A DNA stretch of 64,000 nt from Candidatus Mycoplasma mahonii (GCF_030550815.1 NZ_CP114583.1:124001-188000); one strand, 5' to 3'. Counted from the stretch's first letter, positions 1-11,200 are shown. A program made the numbers and translations. Notes: generated from the sequence alone by a model not told the origin.

Positions 1-62
1 ATTATTTGGATATGTCCCTTATGGACCGGATCAAAAGACCCTGCGAATATTGCTTTTCTCAT
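1..62 (-). CDS. Nucleotidyltransferase, N-terminus only (CoaD-like)
   Basis: Only the first 20 codons are in the window; the rest lies beyond the left edge. The translation begins MRKAIFAGSFDPVHKGH, the N-terminal strand and HxGH motif of adenylyl/cytidylyltransferases that bind the nucleotide phosphates. The AGSFDP form and the start at residue 1 fit phosphopantetheine adenylyltransferase (CoaD), which makes dephospho-CoA from 4'-phosphopantetheine and ATP; a coaE-like gene at 16582 would catalyse the next step. NadD shares the HxGH motif and cannot be excluded from so short a piece. Confidence 0.55.
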   Translation of the reverse strand, partial: MRKAIFAGSFDPVHKGHIQI

Positions 63-173
63 AATATAATTATATAAAATATATGATTAAATTTAAAATT
101 CATTTTATTTTAAACACTATTTTCTATAAAAATATCAATATGTTAATATAAGGTTATTTTATTAACTATATAG

Positions 174-179
174 TATAAT
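174..179 (+). promoter_or_regulatory. -10 box upstream of the MIP channel gene
   Basis: A perfect TATAAT lies 40 bases before the proposed start codon at 220. No good -35 hexamer is visible. The gene has a Shine-Dalgarno sequence, so this is an ordinary leadered transcript. Confidence 0.45.
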
Positions 180-219
180 ATTTTAATCTTAATTTAAGAT
201 ATACATTGAAAGGGAGAGT

Positions 220-975
220 ATGATAGAATGATTTAATTGAAAAAACGAAACTGGGGAAATGATTGGTTCATTTACACTCACATTTGCGGTTTTATTGGCA
301 ATGATTATTGTCCATAGGAAAAAATACGGTATTGACACTGTATTCAAGAAAAGAATGTTTATGGGTGTCATAGTCGCACTCGCAGTTTTGTTCTCTGCGA
401 CTGCTGCTGTAGGATTTGGCGGATTTGGACAGATCAATCCAGGTATTACATTAATGGTTGCTGCAATAGAAGGTCATTGAAACCAAGTTCCTGCTATTAT
501 CGGATTCCAATTAATAGGTTCTATTATGGCAACAATTGGTGCCTTGCTATTTACAACATATTTTATTAAAGACGTTAAACTGAATAGTGTTTTTAATTGA
601 ACTAAGCAATCCGTGGGGCACACGGTCGGTATTGAAGTGGTAGGAAATATTTTTTGATTCTTACCAATTGCAGGTTATGTGCTCTTATTAATTAACCAAA
701 ATGGTAGTATAGGTAACCTGGATTATTCAACATTTGGTCATTTCCAACTTGCCTTAACAGCTGCCGCTGGTAAATTCATATTAGTGGGCATGTTTGAAGA
801 ATTTGGAGCAGCTAATTTTAATGCTCAAATCTGATTTGGTAAGATGTTGGCGACAATTGTTATTACTAAGAAATTACCCAAAAAACCTGTTGTATCTGAA
901 CTATCGGGGTTACTTGCTAACTTATCAATTGGTATTGGACTTGGATACTTAGCTAATTACTACTTAAAACATTAA
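220..975 (+). CDS. Divergent MIP-family (aquaporin/glycerol facilitator-like) membrane channel
   Basis: A 251-residue hydrophobic protein with about six membrane segments, read with several TGA-Trp codons. The first half-helix motif is GQINPGITL (Asn73-Pro74-Gly75), corresponding to the NPA box of aquaporins and GlpF, and is followed by the expected helix. The second NPA box is not recognisable; the best candidate is Asn201-Ala202-Gln203. The start at 220 is chosen because GGGAG precedes it by a few bases; a later in-frame ATG at 259 lacks a ribosome-binding site. Substrate is unknown: water, glycerol or another small neutral solute. Its place next to the arginine operon may be incidental, as the two are convergent. 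Confidence 0.6.
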
Positions 976-1050
976 CCACCAAGTCAATAAAACAAGTTAA
1001 AACAAAAAATATCCTAACTTATTTTGGTTTAAATTACATATCATAAATAA

Positions 1051-1080
1051 AAACAACTCCTTTTGAAGTTGTTTGTTTTT
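1051..1080 (+). terminator. Hairpin terminator after the MIP channel gene
   Basis: AAACAACT (1051-1058) pairs with AGTTGTTT (1067-1074), an 8 bp stem with an 8-base loop, followed by GTTTTTT. It lies between the converging MIP channel and arcC genes. Confidence 0.75.
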
Positions 1081-1103
1081 TATGGTTTAGTCATAATGGT
1101 TAA

Positions 1104-2033
1104 TTAATTTTTTGTTATTATTGTTCCAGCTTTACCAGCGATGATTTTATGTGCATCTTTCAAGTCGCCAATAAATGCAGGCATACTTGTATTTTTAACA
1201 AATTCCATAGCTGCTAATATTTTTGGCAACATCGAACCGGGTGCAAATTGATTTTCTTTGATGTAAACATTAAGATCATCTAGATTAGTTGTAGCAAGTG
1301 ATTCTTCATTTTCTTTTCCGTAATTGATTTTCACTTGATCAACAGCTGTCAAAATAATAAATTTGTCTGCTTTTAATTTATCAGCAATAAATGAAGCTGT
1401 GGAATCTTTATCAATAACTGCATCCACTCCTTCAATTGAGCCATTATTAATAACAGGTATTCCTCCACCTCCACCAACAATTGTAATAATATTGTCTTTT
1501 AACAAATTCCTTACTATTGGTAAAACGGGCATATCTACTGGTTTTGGTGAAGCAACAACTCTTCTTCATCCTCTTCCGGCATCTTCTTTCACTTTTCAAT
1601 TATTTTTTGTGGCAATTTCTTTAGCTTCTTTTTCTGACATAAAATCACCAATTGGTTTAGAAGGATCTTTAAATCCGGGATCATTTTTATCAACAATAGT
1701 TTGACAAACTAGAGATATTACATTGCCTTTTATTTTTCTGTCTAATAATTCGTTTTGAACTGCGTTTTGAATGTGATAACCAATATATCCTTGGGACATA
1801 GCTCCACATTCAGGAAAAGGAAGAATTTCCTTAGAAATTTTATCCTGAAAAGATTTCATGAAAGAATTATTTATTCAACCAACTTGAGGTCCATTTCCAT
1901 GAACAATTACTACATTATGATTATCATTGTATAAATCTACAATTGTTTTAGCTGTTGTTTTAACAGTTATTTTTTGTTCAGAAGGTGTTTTTCCTAAGGC
2001 GTTTCCACCTAGTGCTAACACTATTGTATTCAT
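1104..2033 (-). CDS. arcC: Carbamate kinase
   Basis: Last step of the arginine deiminase pathway: carbamoyl phosphate plus ADP gives ATP, CO2 and NH3. The 309-residue product has the amino acid kinase fold, with the N-terminal phosphate-binding LALGGNALG, then VHGNGPQVG, the glycine-rich [11 protein letters not shown], and [12 protein letters not shown] with LTAVDQV towards the C-terminus. Length is typical (about 310). It is the last gene of the arcA-arcB-arcD-arcC unit, and its ATG shares its first A with the TAA stop of arcD, suggesting translational coupling. Confidence 0.95.
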
Positions 2034-3673
2034 TAGAATAATGCGCTTCCACCAGCTGCTGCTAATGAGAATGCTAGTATTAACACAAATCCAACTATGA
2101 ATAAACTTAGTGTGATTTTTCAAGTTTGTTTAATTCAAACATTATATGGTACTCCTGCATAAGCGGTGTAACCCATTAACGCTGCTGATGTTGGGGTAAT
2201 TAAGTTTGCAATTCCACTTGCAAATAAGAATCCCATCATAGCAAGTCCTATCGCTGTTGTTTCTCTACCAGGAAATGCGGTAACAGCGATGTTTGCAAAT
2301 ATTGGTATAAAGGCTGCTGCGAATCCTGATGTTGAAGGAACAAGCATTGATAAAATAATAGAAATAATAAATATAACAATACCAAATCCAACTCATGAAG
2401 TTAGTCCTCTAGCTGATTTATCAGCTATAAATTTACCAAATCCTGTTGCGTTTAATATTGATCCTAACCCTGCGGCTGTTCCAATCAATAAACAAACAGT
2501 TAAAACATCTTTAACCCCTGCCATATATGATGAAATAAATCCTTCCTCAACATTTTCATTTTCAGATTTAAATTCTTTAACATTCATTGCGAAAACCAAT
2601 ACTGCAACAATTAAGAATAATGCAGCAACAGAAGTAAAGTATCAATCTCCAATTGGAGCATAACCTGACCCTTTTGTTGAAGCAAATCAGAACATGTATT
2701 TTTCATAAGTTGCAGTCGGTGTGGTAAGATCAGATATTCAGTTACCTCATGGCAAATACATAATAATCATTAACACAAAAGCAAGAACAAACAATGCAAG
2801 TGATAATTTTCTTTTTCTTGTAAATTCAATTAATTCAACTTCTTTAAATCTTGATTCAATTAGTTTGTTGTCCAGTCCATCTACTATTCTTCCTCTTCTT
2901 ACAGAAGAAACCATACTTACACCAATACCTTTAACTGATTCTATAAATCCGCCTCCAGATTTTTTTGTATATCCTCATTTTTCTTTGGCTTCAAAATCAG
3001 TTTTCATATTAGCTCCGATTCCTTTTTTATATTTTGCAGCTATTAATGTTACCATTAAAATTCCAACTATTTCATATATAAAGAATGAAACCCATCTTGT
3101 TCCTTGCATAACTCCAGAAGTTATGCTGATACCGGCATCAACCATACTTTTGTTATCATTAATGGCAGCAACTGCGGCCCCCACTGAAAATGGGTTAACT
3201 GTTGATGCTAAACAACCAATGCCAGATCCCATTAATATAACTAGTATAGCTGTAAAAGCACCATAGCCAGCTTTCTTAAATACCGGTATTAAAACAGGTA
3301 TAAAAGCAATAGTTTCTTCTCACATACCATATGATGTACCACCCATACCAAATACAAACATAAGTACAGGTATTAATAATCAAACTTTATTACCTAATTT
3401 TCCAACTAGGGCATCTATTCCTGCATCTATACTCTTGATCTTGGTCATAACACCTAAGGTACCGCCAATTGAGAATATAAATAGAATTACATCTGCCTTG
3501 TCTTTAAATCCATGTCAAATAGAAGTAAAGATATCTAATAGACCTACACCAGTTATATCACTAGAAAGTCCTTGTCCTATTCATGAAGCTACAATAAATG
3601 CAACCATGATAGAAATAATTACTAAAAATGATGAAGGTATATATTTTTTCTTTTTCATTTGTTTATCTTTCAT
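2033..3673 (-). CDS. arcD: Arginine/ornithine antiporter-type permease (YfcC family)
   Basis: A 546-residue integral membrane protein with about 12 hydrophobic segments, including [34 protein letters not shown] and the C-terminal [14 protein letters not shown]. These are hallmarks of the YfcC/C4-dicarboxylate-carrier-like permeases that many mollicutes use as ArcD. Its place between arcB and arcC supports electroneutral exchange of external arginine for internal ornithine. The start has a GGAGAT ribosome-binding site directly upstream. Family membership is firm; the substrate is inferred from operon context. Confidence 0.88.
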
Positions 3674-3699
3674 TTTTATCTCCTTTTAATATCTAAAAC

Positions 3700-4710
3700 T
3701 TACTGACCAATAGTAGCTAACATAATTGCTTTTATAGAGTGAAGTCTATTTTCTGCTTCTTCAAATACTTTTGAGTATTTTGATCTGAAAACAGCATTTG
3801 TCACTTCAAATTCTCCATTTTTTACATTAGGATACTTATTTCCATATTCTTTTGCTTTTTCATAACTGACAGTTGTATGAGTGTCATGAAAAGCAGGTAA
3901 ACAATGAAGGAAAATAACATCTTCATGTGCATTTTTGATCATATCCATATTTACTTGATATTTATGAAGTGATTTTAAACGACCATTTCAGTCAGATTCC
4001 CCCATTGAAACTCAAACATCAGTATAGATAACATGAGCTCCTTTTGTCGCTATTTTTCAATCAGAACTTAATTCTATTTTTCCATCAGTTTCGCTAGCTA
4101 TTTTTTCACATTTGGTAACTAGGCCTTTTGCTGGCATTAATTCTTTAGGAGATAGCATCACAAAATGCATTCCTAATTTAGCAGCAGAAACCATTAATGA
4201 ATTGGCCATATTATTTCTTCCGTCTCCAGAATAAACAATTTTTTTACCTTTTAAGTCAGTTCCAAAATATTCTTGAATTGTCATAAAATCAGCGATCATT
4301 TGTGTAGGATGTCAATCATCTGTAAGACCGTTTCAGACTGGAACTCCTGAATGTTGAGCTAAAAGCTCAACATCTTTGTGAGCATATCCCCTGAATTGAA
4401 TTCCATCAAACATTCTTCCTAAAACTTTTGCAGTATCTTCTATGGATTCTTTTTTTCCAAATTGAGATCCAGATGGACCAATGTACACAGTATGCATTCC
4501 TAAATCAGCGGCCCCTATTTCAAAAGAACACCTTGTTCTAGTTGAATCTTTTTGAAATAGCAATGCAACTGATTTACCATTTAGTGGTTTATCTACAATT
4601 CCGTTGTATTTTTGAGCTTTTAGATTATGGGAAAGCTTTAATAAATATTTAAACTCATCATTTGATAAATCCAATATTTTAATGAAATTTTTTCCTCTCA
4701 TATTTTGCAT
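3700..4710 (-). CDS. arcB: Ornithine carbamoyltransferase, catabolic
   Basis: Splits citrulline with phosphate into ornithine and carbamoyl phosphate. The 336-residue protein has the carbamoyl-phosphate site STRTR (residues 56-60) within [21 protein letters not shown] in the middle, and the ornithine-binding HCLPAFHD (HCLP at 269-272). Length is typical. The gene begins 3 bases after the arcA stop, and its GGGAGA ribosome-binding site lies inside the arcA coding end. A second ATG four codons in is an alternative start. Confidence 0.96.
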
Positions 4711-4713
4711 ATA

Positions 4714-5937
4714 TTAAATATTCTCCCTTTCTAGTGGCATGGACATACATCTTGGTCCACCTCTTCCACTGGATAATTCACTTGATTTAATTTCAATAGT
4801 TTCTATACCTGCGGCTTTAACAGCTTTGTTTGTGTAGACGTTTCTGTTATAAACAATAATTTTACCTGGTTCAATGCATAGACAATTTGCACCATCATTT
4901 CATTGTTCTCTTTTAGATCTAACATATTCGTCTCCTCCAACAATAATTAATTGTGTTTTTGGGTGAATGTGTTTTTGTAAAATAGTTAAAATATTGTCAT
5001 TTGATTTTTTAATATTCAATTCATCGTTTAATCCTCTAGTTATTTCAAAAGATGTGTATTTATCGTGAGCAAAATCAGCATCTATTGAAAATTTATCGTG
5101 ATCCATTTGAGTTAAAATGGTGTCTAAGTGCATTGTTGCATGACTTTTTGGGATTTCGATTCCAACTACAATTTTTAGGTGATCATATCTTTTAAATAAT
5201 TTTTTAGACAATATTTCAACACCAACAGCGGTTGTTCTCTGAGAAATACCGACAAAAATATTTTCCTTGTTCATTACCAAAACATCTCCACCTTCTATGG
5301 TTCCATCATCGCTTGGATCCATAATATATTTTATATTTTTAAACTCTGGATGAAGTTTAAATCCGTATTCATAATAAACACTTTCTCTTCTTCTTGTTAC
5401 TGAATACATTTTGTGAAGATTCATTCCATCGAAAATTGTTGCAATTGGATCTCTTTGAAATAAAATATTTGGAATTGGATCTGCATAAAATGGATAAGCA
5501 TCATCTTTTAAAACTAGATCCGTCAAATTATTGGAAAAGTCAGGTTTAATTTCTGATTTTTTAACTCCAGCAATTGTTGCTCTTACCATCTCCAAATTAT
5601 TTTTCATATCTAAAAAGAATTTTTTTGCAGCGACATAAATTGATTTGCTTCTTATGTCTGCTTCTTTTAGATAAGAATCAATAAATTTTTCTCTTTGGCT
5701 TGGATTAGCATCCAATACTTCAGCTACCAATTTTTCTATATAAAATACTTTAACGCCTTCTTCTTTTAATTTATCAGTAAAATAATCATGCTCTTCTTGA
5801 GCAACTTTTAGATACATTATGTCGTCAAATAAAAGCCTTTCAAATATTTCTGGATAAATTCTTTGTACTTCTTTGCCAGGTCTGTGAACTAGAATTTTTT
5901 TTAGTTTGCCTATTTCACTATATACTTTTAATTCCAT
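4714..5937 (-). CDS. arcA: Arginine deiminase
   Basis: Hydrolyses arginine to citrulline and ammonia, the entry step of the pathway and a major ATP route in non-glycolytic mycoplasmas. The 407-residue length is typical for mycoplasma enzymes. Visible active-site elements are [21 protein letters not shown], the His-containing [14 protein letters not shown], and the C-terminal [10 protein letters not shown] with nucleophile Cys397. I place the start at 5937 because AAAGGAGA sits just before it; an ATG five codons upstream overlaps that ribosome-binding site. First gene of the arc operon. Confidence 0.97.
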
Positions 5938-6610
5938 GTTTCTCCTTTTCATATTGGTTTGTTTTAATATATAAAAAGCAGAAACGGGCCTCAGGTTCCT
6001 CGAGGGATATTAATAAAGAAAGAAGTTATATTGATATAAATTCAATTTAAAAAGATTTGTACATTTGTTGAAAGAAAATATAAATATTCATTCATACTAA
6101 TATTATATATCAAATAACAGGTTTACATAATAAATATACAATATAATAATATCCCATAAATTATTTATAACTTTGTTAGTTTTTGTGTTTAGTGCCTTTA
6201 TTGTAAATAATTACAAGTTTAAACTATTTAGTATTTTCACTCTATTGTTAAAAGGTTATCATAATAATGTCCGCTATGAAAGGCCCCTTTGCCTTACAAT
6301 TGATTTAGAGACTAATCAGGAAGAAAAGGGACGCTAGAAAATAAACATAAAATTATAAGACGATTAATTTCTAAGAAAAAAAGTTTAAATAAATATATAA
6401 ATAAAGATTTATTAATCCTAAATAAATTTATCAATAATTACTATTCAAAAACATTTAATAAAATATAATCCAGCATAACCAATAACTGCACTGAAAAACC
6501 TTATTTTTATTACTGAAAATTATGTCACTTATCCTTGCACAAAACAGTATTTATTTTTGTTCTATTGGTACCAAGATGAACCTATATTAAAATGAAAATG
6601 TTCCATGTAA
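5938..6610. other. Long AT-rich intergenic region upstream of arcA
   Basis: About 670 bases without a convincing gene on either strand. It should hold the arc operon promoter on the minus strand; a TATATT box lies near 5966-5971. Two features stand out against the AT-rich background: a GC-rich palindromic island at 5986-6007, and a stretch at 6280-6345 where CCCCTTT and AAAAGGG could pair around an inner GATT/AATC stem. No known RNA family was recognised. Confidence 0.5.
5986..6007. promoter_or_regulatory. GC-rich palindromic island upstream of arcA
   Basis: Fifteen of 22 bases are G or C in an otherwise AT-rich spacer. It contains the perfect palindrome CCTCGAGG (5998-6005) next to CCTCAGG (5989-5995). 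It lies about 50-70 bases upstream of the arcA start, just upstream of a possible -10 box, so it may be an operator or a leader element. No known regulator site was matched. Confidence 0.35.
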
Positions 6611-6705
6611 ACCTGAAAAAATATTTCTACACTTTAGATTGCATATTAAGTTAGGATAAAAATTGATAAACAAATTATGTGAAATGAGTGGCGTTTTTTT
6701 ATAAA
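6611..6705. mobile_element. Remnant of an IS end, related to the element at 59709
   Basis: The sequence from about 6614 (GAAAAAATATTTCTACACTT) closely matches the left end at 59712. Shared blocks continue through AAGTTAG-ATAAAA-T and ATAAACA for some 60 bases. The first part also matches the inverted right end near 60930-60970. No transposase reading frame follows, so this looks like a solo or truncated insertion-sequence end lying just upstream of the iscU-like gene. Confidence 0.55.
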
Positions 6706-6806
6706 AATATATAATATATGCAAAGGTTGCTAGTTTGATGAGTTTAAAAGGCCCATTATATTTGAGCAATTAAAGAACTATATACAACTAAAAGATTGGA
6801 GAAATT

Positions 6807-7232
6807 ATGAATAAAAGAAACGCATATCGGTCAATAATTATGGATAATTACAAAAATCCATCTAATTTTACAAGGAATATTCCGGGAGGATACATAGAAT
6901 TGAAGGCGTCCTCGCTGACATGTTTAGATCATTTCAATATTTTTATAAAGACATCCAATAATTTAATTTTCGATATTCTTTTCAATGGTGAAGGGTGTTC
7001 TATTTCCACATCAGCTCTTAATATAATGGCTAAATACTTAAAAGGCAAAAATAAAAAAGATGCCATAGTCTTTTTAAAAAACTACGAGGTGTTTATTAAA
7101 GAAGGAAAAACCGACAACATAGAATTAGGGGATTTTGTTGTTTTTGAGAATGTTCATATTCACCTTAATCGGATTACATGTGCCCTTATGGGATCAAACA
7201 CAATCCTGACTGAACTTGAATCATCTAATTAG
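6807..7232 (+). CDS. IscU/SufU-like iron-sulfur cluster scaffold
   Basis: A 141-residue protein with the three conserved cysteines of the scaffold family: one in SLTCLDHF (position of the CxD ligand), one in GEGCSISTSA and one in ITCALMGS. The N-terminus YRSIIMDNYKNPSNF also matches SufU. In Firmicutes, SufU accepts sulfur from the cysteine desulfurase SufS for Fe-S cluster assembly. TTGGAG supplies a ribosome-binding site. No sufS-like gene is adjacent, which is unusual because the pair is normally linked, and an IS remnant lies immediately upstream. The partner may be elsewhere or separated by rearrangement. Confidence 0.85.
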   Translation: MNKRNAYRSIIMDNYKNPSNFTRNIPGGYIELKASSLTCLDHFNIFIKTSNNLIFDILFNGEGCSISTSALNIMAKYLKGKNKKDAIVFLKNYEVFIKEGKTDNIELGDFVVFENVHIHLNRITCALMGSNTILTELESSN

Positions 7233-7313
7233 TAATTTAAATACTATCAATCATTTTATGTGTAATAGTCTTTTCATATTGACTTCATTAGGCAAAAAAG
7301 TTATAAAAAAATG

Positions 7314-7388
7314 GGGCGACTGACGAGAATCGAACTCGCGAATGTCGGCACCACAAGCCGATGTGTTAACCACTTCACCACAATCGCC
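7314..7388 (-). tRNA. tRNA-His (GUG)
   Basis: On the minus strand a full cloverleaf can be folded. The acceptor GGCGATT pairs with AGTCGCC, the anticodon stem TCGGC/GCCGA encloses a TTGTGGT loop with anticodon GTG, and the T arm is CGCGAGTTCGATTCTCG. The discriminator position is C, as expected for tRNA-His. The genomic 3' end reads CCAT after the acceptor stem, so a complete discriminator-plus-CCA is not encoded. Confidence 0.93.
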
Positions 7389-7470
7389 ATTTATTTGCTT
7401 AATCATTATATGATAAAAAGGAAATACTTATAATATTTTTTGATTTTATGAATTATTCAAATAAGGTGTT

Positions 7471-7476
7471 TATAAT
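7471..7476 (+). promoter_or_regulatory. -10 box, TATAAT-N6-ATG type
   Basis: TATAAT followed by exactly six bases and ATG at 7483, the leaderless-type start seen repeatedly in this window. The downstream gene is frameshifted. Confidence 0.55.
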
Positions 7477-7482
7477 AATTCT

Positions 7483-8037
7483 ATGCCTATTCATTGGGTA
7501 TGTATGTAGGCAAAAAATTTAAAACAAAGACATTCTTGTTGAATTTTAATAATATAGACATAACAAATATTTTTGAAATATTAAGGATGCAAATATTAAA
7601 AGACATCAGAGTTATTATTGGTAATAAAAGTTTTTTCATTAATAGAGAAAATGTGGAATTTGTTACATTTGCACCAATTTTACAAAGGAAGATCTTATTT
7701 AAAGTTTATAAAGGAGTTAAGTTGATTGATATTTCCAAAGGTAAAATGATTTTGCTTGCAAGAGCAACCAAAAAAATATTCCGGCTAATAATTATTTTCC
7801 AAAATTCAAAAATTCTTTAGCAATAATATTGAGGAAGAATTTATTATCAAAAGAGAACTTTTTCATGATGGAGCTTTAGCTGCATTTGCTAGTTATGTGT
7901 TGTATGGAAGTGCAAGGAACATTGAACTTAAATGGTATAAAAAACCAATAAATATGAGAACTTTAATTAAGGAAATTGTTAATTATTCAAAGGGCGATGT
8001 GATTAGAATGAAATATATTCACGAAAACATGCAATAA
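7483..8037 (+). pseudogene. Frameshifted gene of unknown function
   Basis: The promoter-linked ATG at 7483 opens a frame that stops after eight codons (MPIHWVCM). A second frame then runs from about 7500 to 7820 (begins MYVGKKFKTK), and the original frame is open again from 7792 to 8037, ending KYIHENMQ. The parts read as one protein of about 180 residues broken by two frameshifts. The first break lies in a short GTAT repeat; adding one GTAT unit would restore the frame. I recognise no family. Lysine- and isoleucine-rich, no membrane segment. Confidence 0.5.
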
Positions 8038-8294
8038 TTTTTAAAATTGTCCAATAAATGGTAAAAATTCATTGTAAAAAAACTCTTTAACTTTAAAAAT
8101 TTCTAAACTTGCAAAACAATCATTATTTTTAAATTTACTAGACGATTTTAAAACAATAAAAGAAGCAAAAAAATGATATTTTGATTAATGTCAAAAAATC
8201 TCATAAAGAAATGAAGAATTTAACTGATAAAGAAGAAAATTCAAGCATTAAATTATAGTGGCATTTTGTATTGCAAAAACTTCCTGCATTCTAA
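8038..8294 (+). pseudogene. Gene debris
   Basis: A short open stretch around 8080-8188 reads NSLTLKISKLAKQSLF and onward to KEAKKWYFD before a stop, with no start codon or ribosome-binding site. It looks like the worn end of a protein gene. Nothing else is identifiable before the convergent helicase gene. Confidence 0.3.
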
Positions 8295-11200
8295 TTATTT
8301 TATTTTTTTTAGTAAAGATTCTATTTTTTTAATTTCCTCTTTTTTATTCATCTTTCAATTTAGCTCTGTTATTCTATAAATAGGGTAATTTTTAGCTTCA
8401 AGAAATTTTTGTCTTTCAATATCTTTAACCATTTTTTCAAAACCCGAATGATATTTATAACCATCAACCTCAATTCCGAGCATAAATTTGTGAGTTTTAT
8501 TGTTCATAATAGATATATCAATTTTATATGAACCGACTGAATATTGTGTCATTATGTAAACTTTTTTAGAAGTTTTTAAATTTTCTTTAATATAGTCATA
8601 CACATCTTCTTCAAAGGACGAATCAAATGTTTCGCTTTCTTTATGACTATCAACACTAAGATAGTTTCCTTTTCGTTCTTTTGAAGATAGCTCAAGATAT
8701 TCCAATCATGATTTAAATGTATTAATGGAAGCGTTTTTATTGGAACCAGTAACCTCAAATGAGGATATTGATTTAAACACAATCATTTTTGATTTGGCTC
8801 TGGAAATTGCTACATTTAAAGCATTCCTACCGGTAGACTTAGCAACATATGTTGCAGATAATCTTGCGGTTTTATCATAGGCAACAGAAATAATAACCAA
8901 GTCAGCTTCGTCACCCTGGATATTTTCAAGATTCCTAAGTTTAATTTGATCATTTTCTAGGGCATCAATAATATTTTTAAAATTAGGATCTTCATATATC
9001 AATGCATCAATATGTTGTTTTTGTGTAGAGTTCAGAGTAAGAATAATTATTGACTTAAATGTTTTTAAATTATTTAATGCACATTCAAGTGTAGCTTTTG
9101 CTTCTGTTTCATTAACTCTGCCTTCTCATTTACCCTTTACATCAAAAACAATAATTGACTCTATATCAAAACCATGCGCATCCACGGTATCGAGCTCGGA
9201 ATTATAAAACTCTTTTGATGAAAAAATCATTAATTCAGAATTCATGGATCTGTAATTTTTTGAAAGCATATATTCCCTACTATCTCCAAGCCCTTTTCTA
9301 TAGGCATATTCAAGTAATGAATCAACATTAACCTCACTATCGTCTTCCACATCAGAGTTATCTCTACTTATGAAGTAATTTGTTGGCCTCATTTGTTGAT
9401 TATCTCCTGAAATAATAGACTTATCTGCAATACTAATAAATGGAATCGCTTTTTCTAAATGCAGTTGTGATGCTTCGTCAAATATAGCGAAATCATACTG
9501 AGCATCCATATTAATTATTCCAGCTAATGTATCTGGTGTTGAAACAAATACAGAAAATAATTCATCAATAATATCTTTGTATATATTTGCAAATTTATAA
9601 GGAACCCTAAATCCAGAATTAACATTTTTTAAAAAAGTTATAATTTTTTTTTCATACTTTGGCATTTGTTTAATCCGATTTATTTTTTCTCTGAAACGAC
9701 TTGCTAATAAATTGTCTAAGTAAGCCATGTGATCTACATTATCATTTGATTGTAAAATGTATTTTTTTTCAGTCTCAATTATTTCATTTGACTGAAAAAT
9801 ATTTTCATGGTTCTTGATATCCATAAATGATTTAACATAAGTTTTCTCTATTTTATTTTTATTCAATAAATAATCCATAACTCGAACATCTTTTGGGTAT
9901 CTTCTGAAAAAAAAGCCAGTCTTTTTGATATTCATTGAAGTTATTGCTTCCAAGTAACTTTCGCCATTTGTTATTTTCTGTACAAACAAAGATTCCCTTA
10001 ATATTAGGTTATTATCAAACATTTTTTTGACGCACTTATGATTATTGTTATTCAATGAAGATAACCGTGAAACCGCACTTAAATCTTCATCAGCTAACGC
10101 AGATGCCTGTTCTAGGTATTCTAATTGATTATTTGTTATTGAAGGAGAACCATCATTATGTATTAATTGTGTGGATGAAACAACCATTTTCAATAGTTCC
10201 TGAAAAGGTTTATAAAATTCATCTTTGTTTACATATTTTTTATCAACAAGACCAAAAAACATATATTTTGCCAACAAACCCATTCTCTCTTTAATTACAT
10301 CTAAAGCAGCCTTCTTTTCAGATGTTATTATTACGTTTTTGTCTTGTTCAAGTAAATTTGCAATTATGTTTGATATTGTTTGTGATTTACCTGTCCCAGG
10401 GGGTCCCCATATAATTGATGAATCAATTAATGATCCAATGATTGCCTTTTCTTGTGATAAATCAGTCTTTGTTATTCTAAATATGTGTTTTTGATTTTTT
10501 AAATAATCATCCACTTCTTTATTTATATTTTTTAACGGATCTATGTCAAGAAGATCTTCTATTTTTTGAGTGTCTAAAATGTCAATCAACTTATTGCGTA
10601 GTTCCCCACCCGATGGAGAAACAAATGTGAGGACAACACCTGCCTCATATTTTAATTCAAGGTTTTTAACTGTGGCTTTTGTCATAAATTGAAATTTAGC
10701 TTGAAAACTGAAATTAGAATCAATAATCTTGTTTAGATCATTACTATATTTTTCGGCAACATCATTAATAGAATATTTTTCTTCAGCGTCTAAAGCTGAT
10801 AAACTGAATTTGTATTCCTTTTGTAAAAGGAATAATAATTTTTCGTTGATATCCACTGATGGGTCTATCGACTTTAGATACACTTTATTGGAATGTGTTA
10901 TTTCTATTTCAACTTTTTTCATAATTAGTGGTGCATAAAGTGTTGACGAAGTTGTTCTCACACTTATGAACATACTGCCAATATAAAGTGGTCAACTGTT
11001 AGTTTGTGATTGCATGTCTAAATACTTATTTTTAATTTTCTTTCATTTTGCTATAAATTTATTTTTTTGTTTTTTTAATTTGTTTATGATTCCGACTTTA
11101 TTGTCAATGAAATTATCTTCCAAGAGCTTTCTATCTGTGATAGAAATATATATAGCGTTGTTATCTGCAAACCAAATAAACTCATCGATTGTTTTTGATG

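Noticed and set aside
2289-3689. Several long plus-strand frames opposite arcD
   Set aside because: Antisense shadows of a coding sequence with clear permease motifs on the other strand.
6240-6345. RNase P RNA, tmRNA or SRP RNA
   Set aside because: None of the conserved sequence blocks of these RNAs was found on either strand.
6587-6769. A 60-codon minus-strand open frame
   Set aside because: No ribosome-binding site or family features, and it overlaps the IS-end remnant; better explained as chance in AT-rich DNA.
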